A stretch of 64,000 bases of DNA. Source: Bog-375 sp049587755. Its GTDB lineage: Bacteria > Acidobacteriota > Terriglobia > Bryobacterales > Bryobacteraceae. The translations under genes and the position numbers were made by a program. This document shows, piece by piece, positions 1 through 7,879 of the stretch; the stretch's first letter is position 1, and every line of letters begins with the position of its first letter. A model generated the notes under the pieces. It did no database searches. It saw only the letters and a program-made list of their open reading frames with translations, and was not told the origin of the DNA. The DNA lies in contig JBAVEN010000002.1 of assembly GCA_049587755.1 (NCBI GenBank), positions 9,474 to 73,473 on the forward strand, in the 5' to 3' direction.

Positions 1-553
1 CGACGGCTGGAAGGACTTGATTGTGGCCCGCGGCAACGTGCAGAACGATATCGCTCTTTATTCGCCGCGCCACTCTGAGGAGCCTCCCGCGATATTTCGC
101 AATCTCGCCAACGGACGGTTCGAGAATGTCAGCGCCGGCGCCGGACCGGATTTTCAGATTCCCTCCATTCACCGCGGGCTCGCCGTCGGCGACCTGGATA
201 ACGACGGCCGCATGGACGCCGTGATGACCGTGCTCAACGGGCAGGCCAAGATCTTCCATAACACCACCCGCAACGCCAATCACTGGATTACGCTCCAGCT
301 CACCGGCACCAAGAGCAACCGCATGGCGATCGGCGCCAAGGTGCGGCTCAGCACGGCCAACGGTCTGGTCCAATACAATCACGTCACCACCAGCAACGGC
401 TACGCCTGCTCCAGCGATCCGCGCGTTCATTTCGGCCTCGGCGCCTCCGCCGTCGCCAAGGAAATCGAAATTACCTGGCCCAGCGGCATTCACCAGATCC
501 TCCGCGACGTCGCCGCCGATCGCATCGTTCCCATCACCGAGCCCGCGAAGTAG
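1..553 (+). CDS. CRTAC1-like protein (FG-GAP/VCBS + ASPIC/UnbV), 3' part only
   Basis: The gene is cut by the left window edge; the frame is open from base 2 and ends at TAG 551-553. The visible ~183 residues begin inside an FG-GAP/VCBS-type repeat (DGWKDLIVARGNV) and hold a second calcium-binding-like repeat (GDLDNDGRMD). They end in an ASPIC/UnbV-type domain with TKSNRMAIGAKVRL, a Y-N-H-V-T-T stretch, VHFGLG and EITWPSG. The intact protein at 9435-11123 shows the same order and closely similar motifs, so this is a paralogue. Proteins of this class are normally exported; their biochemical role is not established. The signal peptide would lie outside the window. Confidence 0.85.
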   Translation, partial: DGWKDLIVARGNVQNDIALYSPRHSEEPPAIFRNLANGRFENVSAGAGPDFQIPSIHRGLAVGDLDNDGRMDAVMTVLNGQAKIFHNTTRNANHWITLQLTGTKSNRMAIGAKVRLSTANGLVQYNHVTTSNGYACSSDPRVHFGLGASAVAKEIEITWPSGIHQILRDVAADRIVPITEPAK

Positions 554-573
554 TGAGGCACACCGCCGCCCGA

Positions 574-650
574 GTGAGGCAGGTCCCCGACCTGCCAACA
601 GCCGGGCGCGTCCGGCGAGCGTCGGCAATTGTGCCGGCGCAGCTCACAGA
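574..650. repeat. Hairpin repeat downstream of CRTAC1-like gene
   Basis: A perfect 7-bp stem (GGCAGGT, loop CCCCG, ACCTGCC) lies at 578-596 and is followed by AACAGCCGGGCG. The same unit recurs at 6606-6650 with a second intact hairpin, and a related one lies at 9331-9387. Here the second hairpin is degenerate. The element sits 20 bases after the stop codon, so it may act in 3'-end formation or RNA stability, but it lacks the T-tract of an intrinsic terminator. Confidence 0.7.
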
Positions 651-764
651 TGGCTACAGCCGGACGCAAGCCCGGCCCCGCGTTAGGGAACGCCGCTCGG
701 GAACGGACGCGCCCTTGCGCCGCCGTTTGATAAACTCAAGTTTGCCTCCCCTCCCAACAAACTC

Positions 765-1460
765 ATGAAATTTGGCGTCATTGTTTTTCCCGGCAGTAAT
801 TGCGATCACGACGCGTTCTACGCGGCGAGCGAAAACCTGGGCCAGCCCACCGAGTACATCTGGCACGATTCGCGCTCCCTCGGCGACGTGGATGCGGTCA
901 TCCTTCCCGGCGGCTTCGCTTACGGCGATTACCTGCGCTGCGGCGCCATCGCCCGCTTCTCGCCCGTGATGCAGGCTGTGCAGCGCTTCGCCGCCGAGGG
1001 CGGCCTGGTGCTCGGCATCTGCAACGGCTTCCAGATTCTGGTGGAGGCCGGCCTGCTGCCGGGCGCGCTCATCCGCAACCGCGGCCTCAAGTTCATCTGC
1101 CGCGAACTGCGCCTCAGCGTTTCGACTACCCATTCCCCGTTCACCGGCGCGCTTCGCCAGGGCCAGGTGTTGCGCATGCCCATCGCCCACGGCGAAGGCT
1201 GCTACTTCGCCGACCCGCGTACGCTCGATGAGCTCGAAGCCGAGGACCGCGTCACCTTCCGCTACCTGGATAATCCCAACGGCTCGCTTCGCGATATCGC
1301 CGGCATCCTCAACCGCGAGCGCAATGTGATGGGCATGATGCCGCATCCCGAACGCGCCGCCGATCCGCTGATGGGTTCCTCCGACGGCCTTGGCGTCTTC
1401 CACTCCCTGCTGCTGGCCGCGGCGCAACCCGCGCGGCCCGCCGAGGCGGTGCGCCCGTGA
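765..1460 (+). CDS. purQ: Phosphoribosylformylglycinamidine synthase subunit PurQ
   Basis: Glutaminase subunit of FGAM synthase (fourth step of purine synthesis); it supplies ammonia to PurL. The 231-residue class I amidotransferase carries the nucleophile in GICNGFQ (Cys86) and the His-Glu pair in MMPHPERA (His194, Glu196). PGSNCDHD near the N terminus and GGFAYGDYLRCG are typical of PurQ. Length is normal for the small stand-alone form. The gene overlaps purL by 4 bases (GTGA), so the two are translationally coupled. The third subunit of this type of complex, PurS, is not encoded next to them in the window. Confidence 0.97.
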   Translation: MKFGVIVFPGSNCDHDAFYAASENLGQPTEYIWHDSRSLGDVDAVILPGGFAYGDYLRCGAIARFSPVMQAVQRFAAEGGLVLGICNGFQILVEAGLLPGALIRNRGLKFICRELRLSVSTTHSPFTGALRQGQVLRMPIAHGEGCYFADPRTLDELEAEDRVTFRYLDNPNGSLRDIAGILNRERNVMGMMPHPERAADPLMGSSDGLGVFHSLLLAAAQPARPAEAVRP

Positions 1461-3670
1461 GCACCATCGCCATCACCCCCGATCTGATCGCCCAGCACCA
1501 GCTCACGCCGGACGAGTATCGAAAGATTGTCGACATCCTGGGCCGCGAGCCCAGCTACACCGAGTTGGGAATCTTCAGTGTGATGTGGAGCGAGCACTGC
1601 TCGTACAAGAGCTCGCGCCTGCATCTCAAGAAGCTGCCCACGCGCGGCAAGCTGGTGGTGCAGGGGCCGGGCGAAAACGCCGGCATCATCGATATCGGCG
1701 GCGGCTACGTCATCGCCTTCAAAATCGAATCGCACAACCACCCCAGTTTCATCGAGCCCTTTCAGGGCGCGGCCACCGGCTCGGGCGGCATTCTGCGCGA
1801 CATTTTCACCATGGGTGCGCGCCCCATCGCGGTGCTCGATTCGCTGCGCTTCGGCCGGCTTGACGATCCGAAAACCGGCGCCCGCAACCGCCGCATCCTC
1901 TCCGGCGTGGTCGCCGGCATCGCCCATTACGGCAACTGCTTCGGCGTCCCCACCGTGGGCGGCGAGTGCATCTTCGAACCCTGCTATGACGGCAATCCGC
2001 TGGTGAACGTCTTCGCCCTCGGCGTCTGCCGCAAGGAAGACGTCTTCTACGCGCGCGCCGCCGGCGTCGGCAACCCAGTGATCTACGTGGGCGCCCGCAC
2101 CGGCCGCGACGGCATCCACGGCGCCTCCATGGCCAGCGCCGAATTCACCGAGGAATCGAAACAAAAGCGCCCCAACGTGCAAGTCGGCGATCCGTTCATG
2201 GAAAAGCTGCTGCTCGAAGCCTGTCTCGAAGCCATGCACACCGGCGCCATTGTCGGCATTCAGGACATGGGAGCCGCCGGCCTCACCTGCTCCACCTGCG
2301 AGATGGGCAGCCGTGGTGAAGTCGGCATCGAAATCGAGCTCGATAAGGTCCCGCAGCGGGAGACGGGCATGACGCCTTACGACATCATGCTCTCCGAATC
2401 GCAGGAGCGCATGCTGCTGGTCGCCGCCAGCGGCCGCGAGCAGGAAGTCTTCCAGGTGTTCCGCAAGTGGGGCTTGGAAGCTATCGAGATCGGCAAAGTC
2501 ACCGGCGATGGCCGGCTGCGCGTGCGCCATCACGGCGAGGTGGTCGCCGAAATCCCCAACCGCGAGTTGGCCGATGAAGCGCCGCTCTATGATCGGCCGC
2601 ACACCGCGCCGCCCATCTCGCCCGCCAAACCGCCCGCCGAATGGAAGCGGCCCGCCATCGCCGACGCACTGCCGCGTCTGCTCGCTGCGCCCGACATCTG
2701 CTCCAAGCGCTGGATCTGGGAGCAATACGATTATCAGGTCCGCACCAACACCATCGCCGGCCCCGAGCGCGCCGATGCCGCCATTCTGCGCATCAAGGAA
2801 ACCGGCACCGCCATCGCTCTCTCGCTCGATGGCAACGGCCGCTACACGTACCTCTCGCCGCGCCAGGGCGCGCAGCTCGCCGTGGCGGAGTGCTGCCGCA
2901 ACCTCTCCACCGTCGGCGCCCTGCCGGTCGCTGCCACCAATTGCCTCAACTTCGGCAATCCCGAGCGGCCGGAAATCATGGCGCAACTGGTGGAGGCCAT
3001 CGAAGGCATGGCCGATGCCTGCCGCTTCTTCGAAACGCCCATCACCGGCGGCAATGTCAGCCTCTATAACGAAACGCTGGGCGGGGGCATTTATCCCACG
3101 CCCGTGCTCGGCATCGTGGGGCTGCTCAAAATCGCCGCGCCGCTCGCCATTCCGTTTGCCAATGCCGGCCGCGCAGTGGTGTTGCTGGGTGGCCCCGGCA
3201 CTTCGGACGACGTCCGCTTCGGTTCCACTGAATACGCCAAGGAAATCGCCGGCTCGCTCTGGGGCCTGCCGCCCGCGCTCGATCTCGATAAAGAAAAACG
3301 CGTGCAGGAAGCCATGCGGCAGATCGCCGCCGAAGGCCTCGCCGAATCCGCCCACGATCTCAGCGATGGCGGCCTCGCCGTGGCGCTGGCCGAATGCTGC
3401 TTCGGCGCCCGCCAGATCGGCGCGCAGGTGGATCTCGATTCCGACCTCCGGCCGGAAATCCTGCTCTTCCACGAAGCGCCGTCGCGCATCCTCATCTCCA
3501 CGGCGAATCCCAAAGCGGTCGCGGTGATTGCGGCGCAGCATGGCGTTGAAGCCGCCGTCATCGGCGTCACCGTCGAAAACGGTCTCGAGATCCGCCAGCG
3601 CGGCAACACCCTCGGCGCTTGGGAAATCGCCGCCCTCCGCCCTGCGTACGAAAACGCGCTGATGGCATGA
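1457..3670 (+). CDS. purL: Phosphoribosylformylglycinamidine synthase subunit PurL
   Basis: Synthetase subunit of FGAM synthase, converting FGAR, ATP and PurQ-derived ammonia to FGAM. At 737 residues it is the small PurL form that works with PurQ and PurS. Visible signatures are SEHCSYKSSR (His47), ESHNHPS at about 91-97, GGILRDIFTMGARP and the second-half AIRS-like motif HDLSDGGLAVALAE. The start is GTG at 1457, inside the purQ stop (GTGA). The large antisense open frames over this gene are codon-bias shadows. Confidence 0.97.
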   Translation: MSTIAITPDLIAQHQLTPDEYRKIVDILGREPSYTELGIFSVMWSEHCSYKSSRLHLKKLPTRGKLVVQGPGENAGIIDIGGGYVIAFKIESHNHPSFIEPFQGAATGSGGILRDIFTMGARPIAVLDSLRFGRLDDPKTGARNRRILSGVVAGIAHYGNCFGVPTVGGECIFEPCYDGNPLVNVFALGVCRKEDVFYARAAGVGNPVIYVGARTGRDGIHGASMASAEFTEESKQKRPNVQVGDPFMEKLLLEACLEAMHTGAIVGIQDMGAAGLTCSTCEMGSRGEVGIEIELDKVPQRETGMTPYDIMLSESQERMLLVAASGREQEVFQVFRKWGLEAIEIGKVTGDGRLRVRHHGEVVAEIPNRELADEAPLYDRPHTAPPISPAKPPAEWKRPAIADALPRLLAAPDICSKRWIWEQYDYQVRTNTIAGPERADAAILRIKETGTAIALSLDGNGRYTYLSPRQGAQLAVAECCRNLSTVGALPVAATNCLNFGNPERPEIMAQLVEAIEGMADACRFFETPITGGNVSLYNETLGGGIYPTPVLGIVGLLKIAAPLAIPFANAGRAVVLLGGPGTSDDVRFGSTEYAKEIAGSLWGLPPALDLDKEKRVQEAMRQIAAEGLAESAHDLSDGGLAVALAECCFGARQIGAQVDLDSDLRPEILLFHEAPSRILISTANPKAVAVIAAQHGVEAAVIGVTVENGLEIRQRGNTLGAWEIAALRPAYENALMA

Positions 3671-3704
3671 GGATGACTGGCCGCAAAAATGGCCGTGCCA
3701 CTCC

Positions 3705-3818
3705 GTGGCGCACGCACTCGTGCGTGCCGCGTCGGCACTCGTGCCGACGCCTGGCTTCCCGGGCGCGAGCAGGTGTCGAGAAGAGTCTCGACACGGCACG
3801 CACGAGTGCGTGCGCCAC
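3705..3818. repeat. Nested inverted-repeat element between purL and glycosyltransferase
   Basis: Positions 3705-3728 and 3795-3818 form a perfect 24-bp inverted repeat, and each arm is itself a hairpin (GCACGCAC/TC/GTGCGTGC at 3710-3727). Between them lie two more hairpins: 3731-3748 (GTCGGCAC/TC/GTGCCGAC) and 3773-3794 (GTGTCGAGA/AGAG/TCTCGACAC). The last is shared with repeats at 22285-22304 and 29714-29731. Translated ORFs through this element are artefacts. Confidence 0.85.
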
Positions 3819-3839
3819 GTCCGTCGCCAGGATTTGACA

Positions 3840-5489
3840 ATGCCCTCTGCTTGGAAAGTCCTCCCGCGCGGCCCGAAGATTCCCGTCCTGGCGGCAATCG
3901 CCCTTCTCCTCGTCTGCCTGGTCTACTTCTATCGCTTGGATGCGGCCGGCATGCTCGGCCCCGATGAGCCGCGTTACGCTTCCATCGGGCGTGAAATGGC
4001 GAACTCCGGCGATTGGGTCACGCCTCGCCTCTGGGGCCAGCCGTGGTTTGAAAAGCCGGCGCTGCTGTATTGGATGACCGGCGCCGCCTTCCGCCTCGGC
4101 CTCGGTCCCGACCTCGCCTCGCGCCTGCCCATGGCGCTGTTCTCTTTCGCCTTCCTCGTCTTCTTTTGGTGGCTGCTGCGCCGCGAGTTCGGCGGGTCAG
4201 TGGCATGGCTTGCCACGCTGATTCTGGCCACTAGCGCGGAATGGATCGGCTTCAGCCAGGTGGGCGCCACCGACCTGCCGATGGCCGCCGCCTTCACCGC
4301 GGCCCTGCTGCTGGCGCTGCCCTGGGTCGCGCGCGGCGAAACTCGCGGCCTTACTGCGGCCGGAGCTTTGTTCGGCTTGGCCGTGCTCGCCAAGGGGCTG
4401 GTGCCGCTGGCGTTGGCCGCGCCGCTCGTTTGGCCCGCCTGGAAACATCGCAACAGCCTGGCGCGTGCCCTGCCGCGCCTCGTCCTGCCGTTTGCCGCCG
4501 TCTCCCTGCCCTGGTACGGCCTGTGCTACCTCCGCAACGGCCGGGCGTTTCTCATGGACTTTTTCGTCAAGCAGCACTTCGCGCGCTTGGCTACCGATGC
4601 GCTGCAGCATCGCGAGGCTTGGTGGTTCTATCTGCCTGTACTCGCCGGCGCCCTGCTGCCGTGGGCGCCGCTGGTCGTTGCCGCCATCCGCCGCGGCTTC
4701 TATCGCGATCCGCGCCGCTTGTTTCTGCTGCTGGTGGTGTTGTGGGGCCTGCTCCTGTTTTCCGTCGCCGTCAACAAGCTGCCCGGATACGTCCTCCCGC
4801 TGATCCCCGCCTGCGCCATTCTGATGGCCTTGGGCGTGGAAGCGACCGCCGCGGCTCCTGAGCACGCGACCTCGGCGCAGGCGCGCAAGCGCCAGGCGCC
4901 TGCTGAGGTCCAGCCCGCCAGGGCGGAAGACAGTAGCCCAAGGCGTGAGCCTTGGGAAGACCGTCAGCTCCAGGAGCCCCGGAACCGGGCGAAAGAAAAG
5001 CCTCCGGCAAAATCGCTGTCAGCCCGCATTCCTCTCCTGCTGGCGCTCTCTGCCCTGCTGTTAGTCTCGTTTCCCATCGCCGGCCGCATGCTACCCGGAG
5101 CGCTGCTGGCCGGCCTTTCGCGCACCCCGCTTCCCACTTTTAGTTGGATCTGGCTCATCCCCCTTCCGCTGGCGGCCGCCGCGTGGGTGCTGGCCCGCCG
5201 CCAGCGCCGGCTTGCCGCCGTGGCGTGCGTGGCTTGCGGCGCGGCTTTGGGAGTTCTATACCTGAAGAGGGACGTGATGCCGGAAGTGGACCGCGTCGCT
5301 TCCGCGCGGCCGCTGTGGCGCCGGTTCTCTGCGCAGGCGGACCGTGCCTGCGTGGAGCCGATCCAAAGAAGCTTTCGTTATGGATTGAACTACTATTCCG
5401 TCGTGCCCTTGCCGGATTGCCCCGCCGCGGGCCGCAACCTTCATATCTTCCAGGCGCCGGGCCACCCGCCGGAAATTGAGGTTCGCTAA
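3840..5489 (+). CDS. ArnT/PMT-like polytopic membrane glycosyltransferase
   Basis: Integral membrane glycosyltransferase of the GT39/GT83-like superfamily, expected to move a sugar from a polyprenyl-phosphate donor onto a lipid or protein on the periplasmic side. The 549-residue protein has about a dozen hydrophobic segments. It shows the family hallmark in the first periplasmic loop, DEPRYASIGREM, and downstream GQPWFEKPALLYW. I place the start at ATG 3840, which has AGGA 8 bases upstream; longer frames run into the hairpin element. Residues ~357-385 are a charged, Arg/Glu/Pro-rich stretch encoded by a copy of an intergenic repeat (4911-4991), inserted in frame between two membrane segments. 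The acceptor cannot be told from sequence. Confidence 0.88.
   Translation: MPSAWKVLPRGPKIPVLAAIALLLVCLVYFYRLDAAGMLGPDEPRYASIGREMANSGDWVTPRLWGQPWFEKPALLYWMTGAAFRLGLGPDLASRLPMALFSFAFLVFFWWLLRREFGGSVAWLATLILATSAEWIGFSQVGATDLPMAAAFTAALLLALPWVARGETRGLTAAGALFGLAVLAKGLVPLALAAPLVWPAWKHRNSLARALPRLVLPFAAVSLPWYGLCYLRNGRAFLMDFFVKQHFARLATDALQHREAWWFYLPVLAGALLPWAPLVVAAIRRGFYRDPRRLFLLLVVLWGLLLFSVAVNKLPGYVLPLIPACAILMALGVEATAAAPEHATSAQARKRQAPAEVQPARAEDSSPRREPWEDRQLQEPRNRAKEKPPAKSLSARIPLLLALSALLLVSFPIAGRMLPGALLAGLSRTPLPTFSWIWLIPLPLAAAAWVLARRQRRLAAVACVACGAALGVLYLKRDVMPEVDRVASARPLWRRFSAQADRACVEPIQRSFRYGLNYYSVVPLPDCPAAGRNLHIFQAPGHPPEIEVR
4911..4991 (+). repeat. REPIN-like half element (C-A-B) inside a coding sequence
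   Basis: Module C (CAGCCCGCCAGGGCGGAAGA), module A (AGTAGCCCAAGGCGTGAGCC, closing with TTGGG) and a degenerate module B (AGCCCCGGAACCGGGCG) match in order the intergenic copies at 13679 and 14011. They also match the inverted half at 11483-11528. The A stem is CCCAAGGC-GTGA-GCCTTGGG, fully paired with the same GTGA loop as the other copies. It is translated here without breaking the reading frame. Confidence 0.8.
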
Positions 5490-5555
5490 GGCAGTACTGG
5501 GCGGTTGACCTGTATATGCTACGCATTGTACTCTCACGGTTCCGGAGCTTGATCG

Positions 5556-6605
5556 ATGATTCTGCCACATACCTACAACGCTGCTCTGTTTTTGATGATC
5601 CTGGGCATGATTTGCTGGGGGTCCTGGGCCAACACCTATAAGCTGGCCGGAAAGTGCCGTTTCGAACTTTATTACTTCGACTATGCCTTCGGCCTCCTGG
5701 CGGCCGCCGTCATCCTCGCTTACACGGCCGGCAACTTAGGTTTCGATGGCTTCTCCTTCGTAGACGACCTCATGCACGCCGGCAAGCGGCAATTGTTCCT
5801 CGGCTTCTCCGGTGGCGTGGTCTTCAATCTGGCCAACATGTTGCTCCTCGGAGCCGTTTCCATAGCCGGCATGTCCGTGGCCTTCCCCGTGGGAATCGGG
5901 CTCGCGCTGATCATCGGCGTCGTGCTCAATTTCATCCTCCGGCCGGCCGGGAATGCCACGCTGTTGTTCGGGGGCTGTCTGTTGGTGCTGATTGCGATTC
6001 TGGCCGATGCATACGCCTACACCCTGTTCGGCCGCATCGAGCATGAATCCCTGGCCCGGCACGGACGCGCCAAGAGCACCCGCCGCCCCACAAGGGTGAA
6101 AGGCGTGGTGATCTCCATCGTCAGCGGCGTGCTGATGGGCTGCTTCTTCCCTCTGGTGGAAATGGGCACCGAAGGCGACCTGGGGCTGGGCCCTTACGCC
6201 ATCGCCTTCGTCTTTGCCGTGGGCGTCTTCGTTTCCACGCTCGTGTTCAACTTGTTCTTCATGAACCTGCCGCTGCAGGGCCCGCCCGTCGAGCTGCGCG
6301 ACTACTTCGTGAAGACGAGTTTCGGACAGCATCTGCTCGGCATCGCCGGCGGCGCCATCTGGTGCGTGGGAGCCGTGGCCGCGTTCACGGCCGCCAGCGC
6401 GCCCCCCGAGCTCCACGTCGGACCCGCCACCAGCTACGCCATGGGCCAGGGTTCCACCCTCATCAGCGCCCTCTGGGGCCTGCTGCTCTGGAGAGAGTTC
6501 AAGGGCGCCGACCTGAAAATCAAATCGCTGATCGCCGTCATGCTGGTGCTCTATGCCTGCGGCCTCACCCTGGTCTCCTTGGCCCCGCTCTACGCCCCGC
6601 AGTAA
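5556..6605 (+). CDS. DMT-superfamily transporter, ureide permease/GRP-like
   Basis: A 349-residue membrane protein with about ten hydrophobic segments. The early GMICWGSWANTYKL, the following YYFDYAFGLL and the GGVVFNLANMLLLGAV segment resemble the ureide permease and glucose/ribose porter (GRP) branches of the drug/metabolite transporter superfamily. There is one longer cytoplasmic loop (about residues 160-185, Arg/Lys-rich) between two five-helix halves. The substrate is unknown: a small sugar, ureide or nucleobase derivative is possible. A second, distantly similar transporter lies at 42179-43471. The stop codon is followed immediately by a hairpin repeat. Confidence 0.75.
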   Translation: MILPHTYNAALFLMILGMICWGSWANTYKLAGKCRFELYYFDYAFGLLAAAVILAYTAGNLGFDGFSFVDDLMHAGKRQLFLGFSGGVVFNLANMLLLGAVSIAGMSVAFPVGIGLALIIGVVLNFILRPAGNATLLFGGCLLVLIAILADAYAYTLFGRIEHESLARHGRAKSTRRPTRVKGVVISIVSGVLMGCFFPLVEMGTEGDLGLGPYAIAFVFAVGVFVSTLVFNLFFMNLPLQGPPVELRDYFVKTSFGQHLLGIAGGAIWCVGAVAAFTAASAPPELHVGPATSYAMGQGSTLISALWGLLLWREFKGADLKIKSLIAVMLVLYACGLTLVSLAPLYAPQ

Positions 6606-6650
6606 GTGAGGCAGGTCCCCGACCTGCCAACAGCCGGGCGCAAGCCCGGC
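6606..6650. repeat. Double-hairpin repeat (second copy)
   Basis: GGCAGGT-CCCCG-ACCTGCC at 6610-6628 is followed by GCCGGGC-GCAA-GCCCGGC at 6633-6650. The first ~35 bases are identical to the copy at 574. The unit starts on the base after the transporter stop codon and lies between convergent genes, so it could serve as a 3'-end structure for either strand. Confidence 0.8.
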
Positions 6651-6675
6651 CGACGTCGTGCGGCCAGCCCCGGAC

Positions 6676-7824
6676 CTAATTCCGGCCGCCGCCCAGTACG
6701 AACCGCTGGTATTCCGGCACCGCCGCAGGATCCTGCTGCGCCTTTAACTTCTCGAACTCCAGCGTCTGCTTTCGCGCGTCTTCTTTCCTGCCCACCAGGC
6801 GGTAAGCCTGCGCCATCAGGTAACGAACCTCTGCGTTATCCGGCGCAGACCGCACCGCCGTCTCCAGTTCGCTCACTGCGGCTGTCACGTTGTCGGAGGT
6901 CAGATACGCGCGCCCCATTTCGGCGTGACAGAGCCACAGATATCGCGGCGGCACCAACTTAAGGGCCTGGTGTAGCGACTCAATCGCCGGTTCCGGCGTC
7001 CCCTGCCGGATCCGCAACGTCGACAGCAGGATCAGCGCCGGCCAGTGCTTGGGCGTATTCCGCACTTCCGTCTCGAGCTCCGCCAGCGCCGCCGGCAAAT
7101 CGGTTTCCATCAGGTAGAGTGCATGCGCGTAATGCACCCCCGGCGCATTTGGATACTCCGCGAGCAACTGGCGGTACGCCGCGCCCGCTTCCTCCGGCCG
7201 GTGGCTCACCAGCGCCCACGCCGCCTTCCCCGCCAACCGGACCACCGCTTGCTGCTCCTCGGTCAGCTCGTTCATCGTGTGGGGAATCGCCATCTCGCAC
7301 AGGCCCATCGTCTCCCTTACAGGGGGCGAGTTCTCCGTGCCATCGGCCAGCGGTCGCAACTGCTCCATCGCCTCGATAAAAGCCGATTGCTTGATCAGCA
7401 GCGTCGACGCCTTCAGCCGCACTGCAACCTCAAACCCGTGATTGCCTCGAATCCCCAAGGCCTCGCCTTGGCGGAAGTCCACCAGCGCCTGCTCCGGGTT
7501 GTCCAGTTCGGCCTCCGCCAGGCCCAGAAACGCCCATCCTGGCCCCATCTGCGGCTCCAGCTTCACTTCCTTCCGGAACGCGTCGCGCGACTCCGCGTAC
7601 CGCCTCAAGTCATAGAGCGACGCCGCCAGGTCGAACCAGCCTTCCGCCCAGTCCGGCCGCATCCCGACCGCTTGCCGGAACAGCGCGGCGGCCTCCGCGG
7701 GCCGCACCTGCAACGCCGCTTGCGCGCGCCGGGCCACGTCCTCAAAACTGGGATGCGCAGGGGCCTGCTCGGCCGCCAGTGGCAGCGCCGCCGCCAGCAG
7801 CGCCGTCCAGGCCATTCTCTTCAT
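6676..7824 (-). CDS. Secreted tetratricopeptide repeat protein
   Basis: A 382-residue protein with an N-terminal signal peptide (MKRMAWTALLAAALPLAAEQ) and TPR-type helical repeats through most of its length, e.g. WAEGWFDLAASLYDLRRYAE, GWAFLGLAEAELDNPEQALV and CHAEMGRAYL near the C terminus. I chose ATG 7824 because it gives a clean signal peptide and has GAGG upstream. TPR proteins act as protein-interaction scaffolds, here in the periplasm; no catalytic domain is visible. It is divergent from the TPR protein at 7880 with 55 bases between the two starts, suggesting shared control. Confidence 0.8.
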   Translation of the reverse strand: MKRMAWTALLAAALPLAAEQAPAHPSFEDVARRAQAALQVRPAEAAALFRQAVGMRPDWAEGWFDLAASLYDLRRYAESRDAFRKEVKLEPQMGPGWAFLGLAEAELDNPEQALVDFRQGEALGIRGNHGFEVAVRLKASTLLIKQSAFIEAMEQLRPLADGTENSPPVRETMGLCEMAIPHTMNELTEEQQAVVRLAGKAAWALVSHRPEEAGAAYRQLLAEYPNAPGVHYAHALYLMETDLPAALAELETEVRNTPKHWPALILLSTLRIRQGTPEPAIESLHQALKLVPPRYLWLCHAEMGRAYLTSDNVTAAVSELETAVRSAPDNAEVRYLMAQAYRLVGRKEDARKQTLEFEKLKAQQDPAAVPEYQRFVLGGGRN

Positions 7825-7879
7825 CCCTGCAACCTCATGTGGTATTACGATAACGCAAATACCGGCTATGCTGAAATAG
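7825..7879. promoter_or_regulatory. Divergent promoter region of two TPR genes
   Basis: This 55-base gap separates the start codons of two divergent TPR genes and must hold at least the proximal promoter parts for both. It is more AT-rich than its flanks (TATTACGATAACGCAAATAC). I see no confident -35/-10 pair; the call rests on gene arrangement. Confidence 0.4.

Noticed and set aside
1262..3799. 845-codon open frame on the minus strand
   Set aside because: It lies antisense to purL, whose motifs and length are certain. Its text is rich in Ala, Gly, His and Asp, as expected from the reverse frame of a GC-rich gene.
3705..3839. Upstream extension of the glycosyltransferase
   Set aside because: It translates hairpin repeats; ATG 3840 has a proper ribosome site and gives a normal N-terminal membrane helix.
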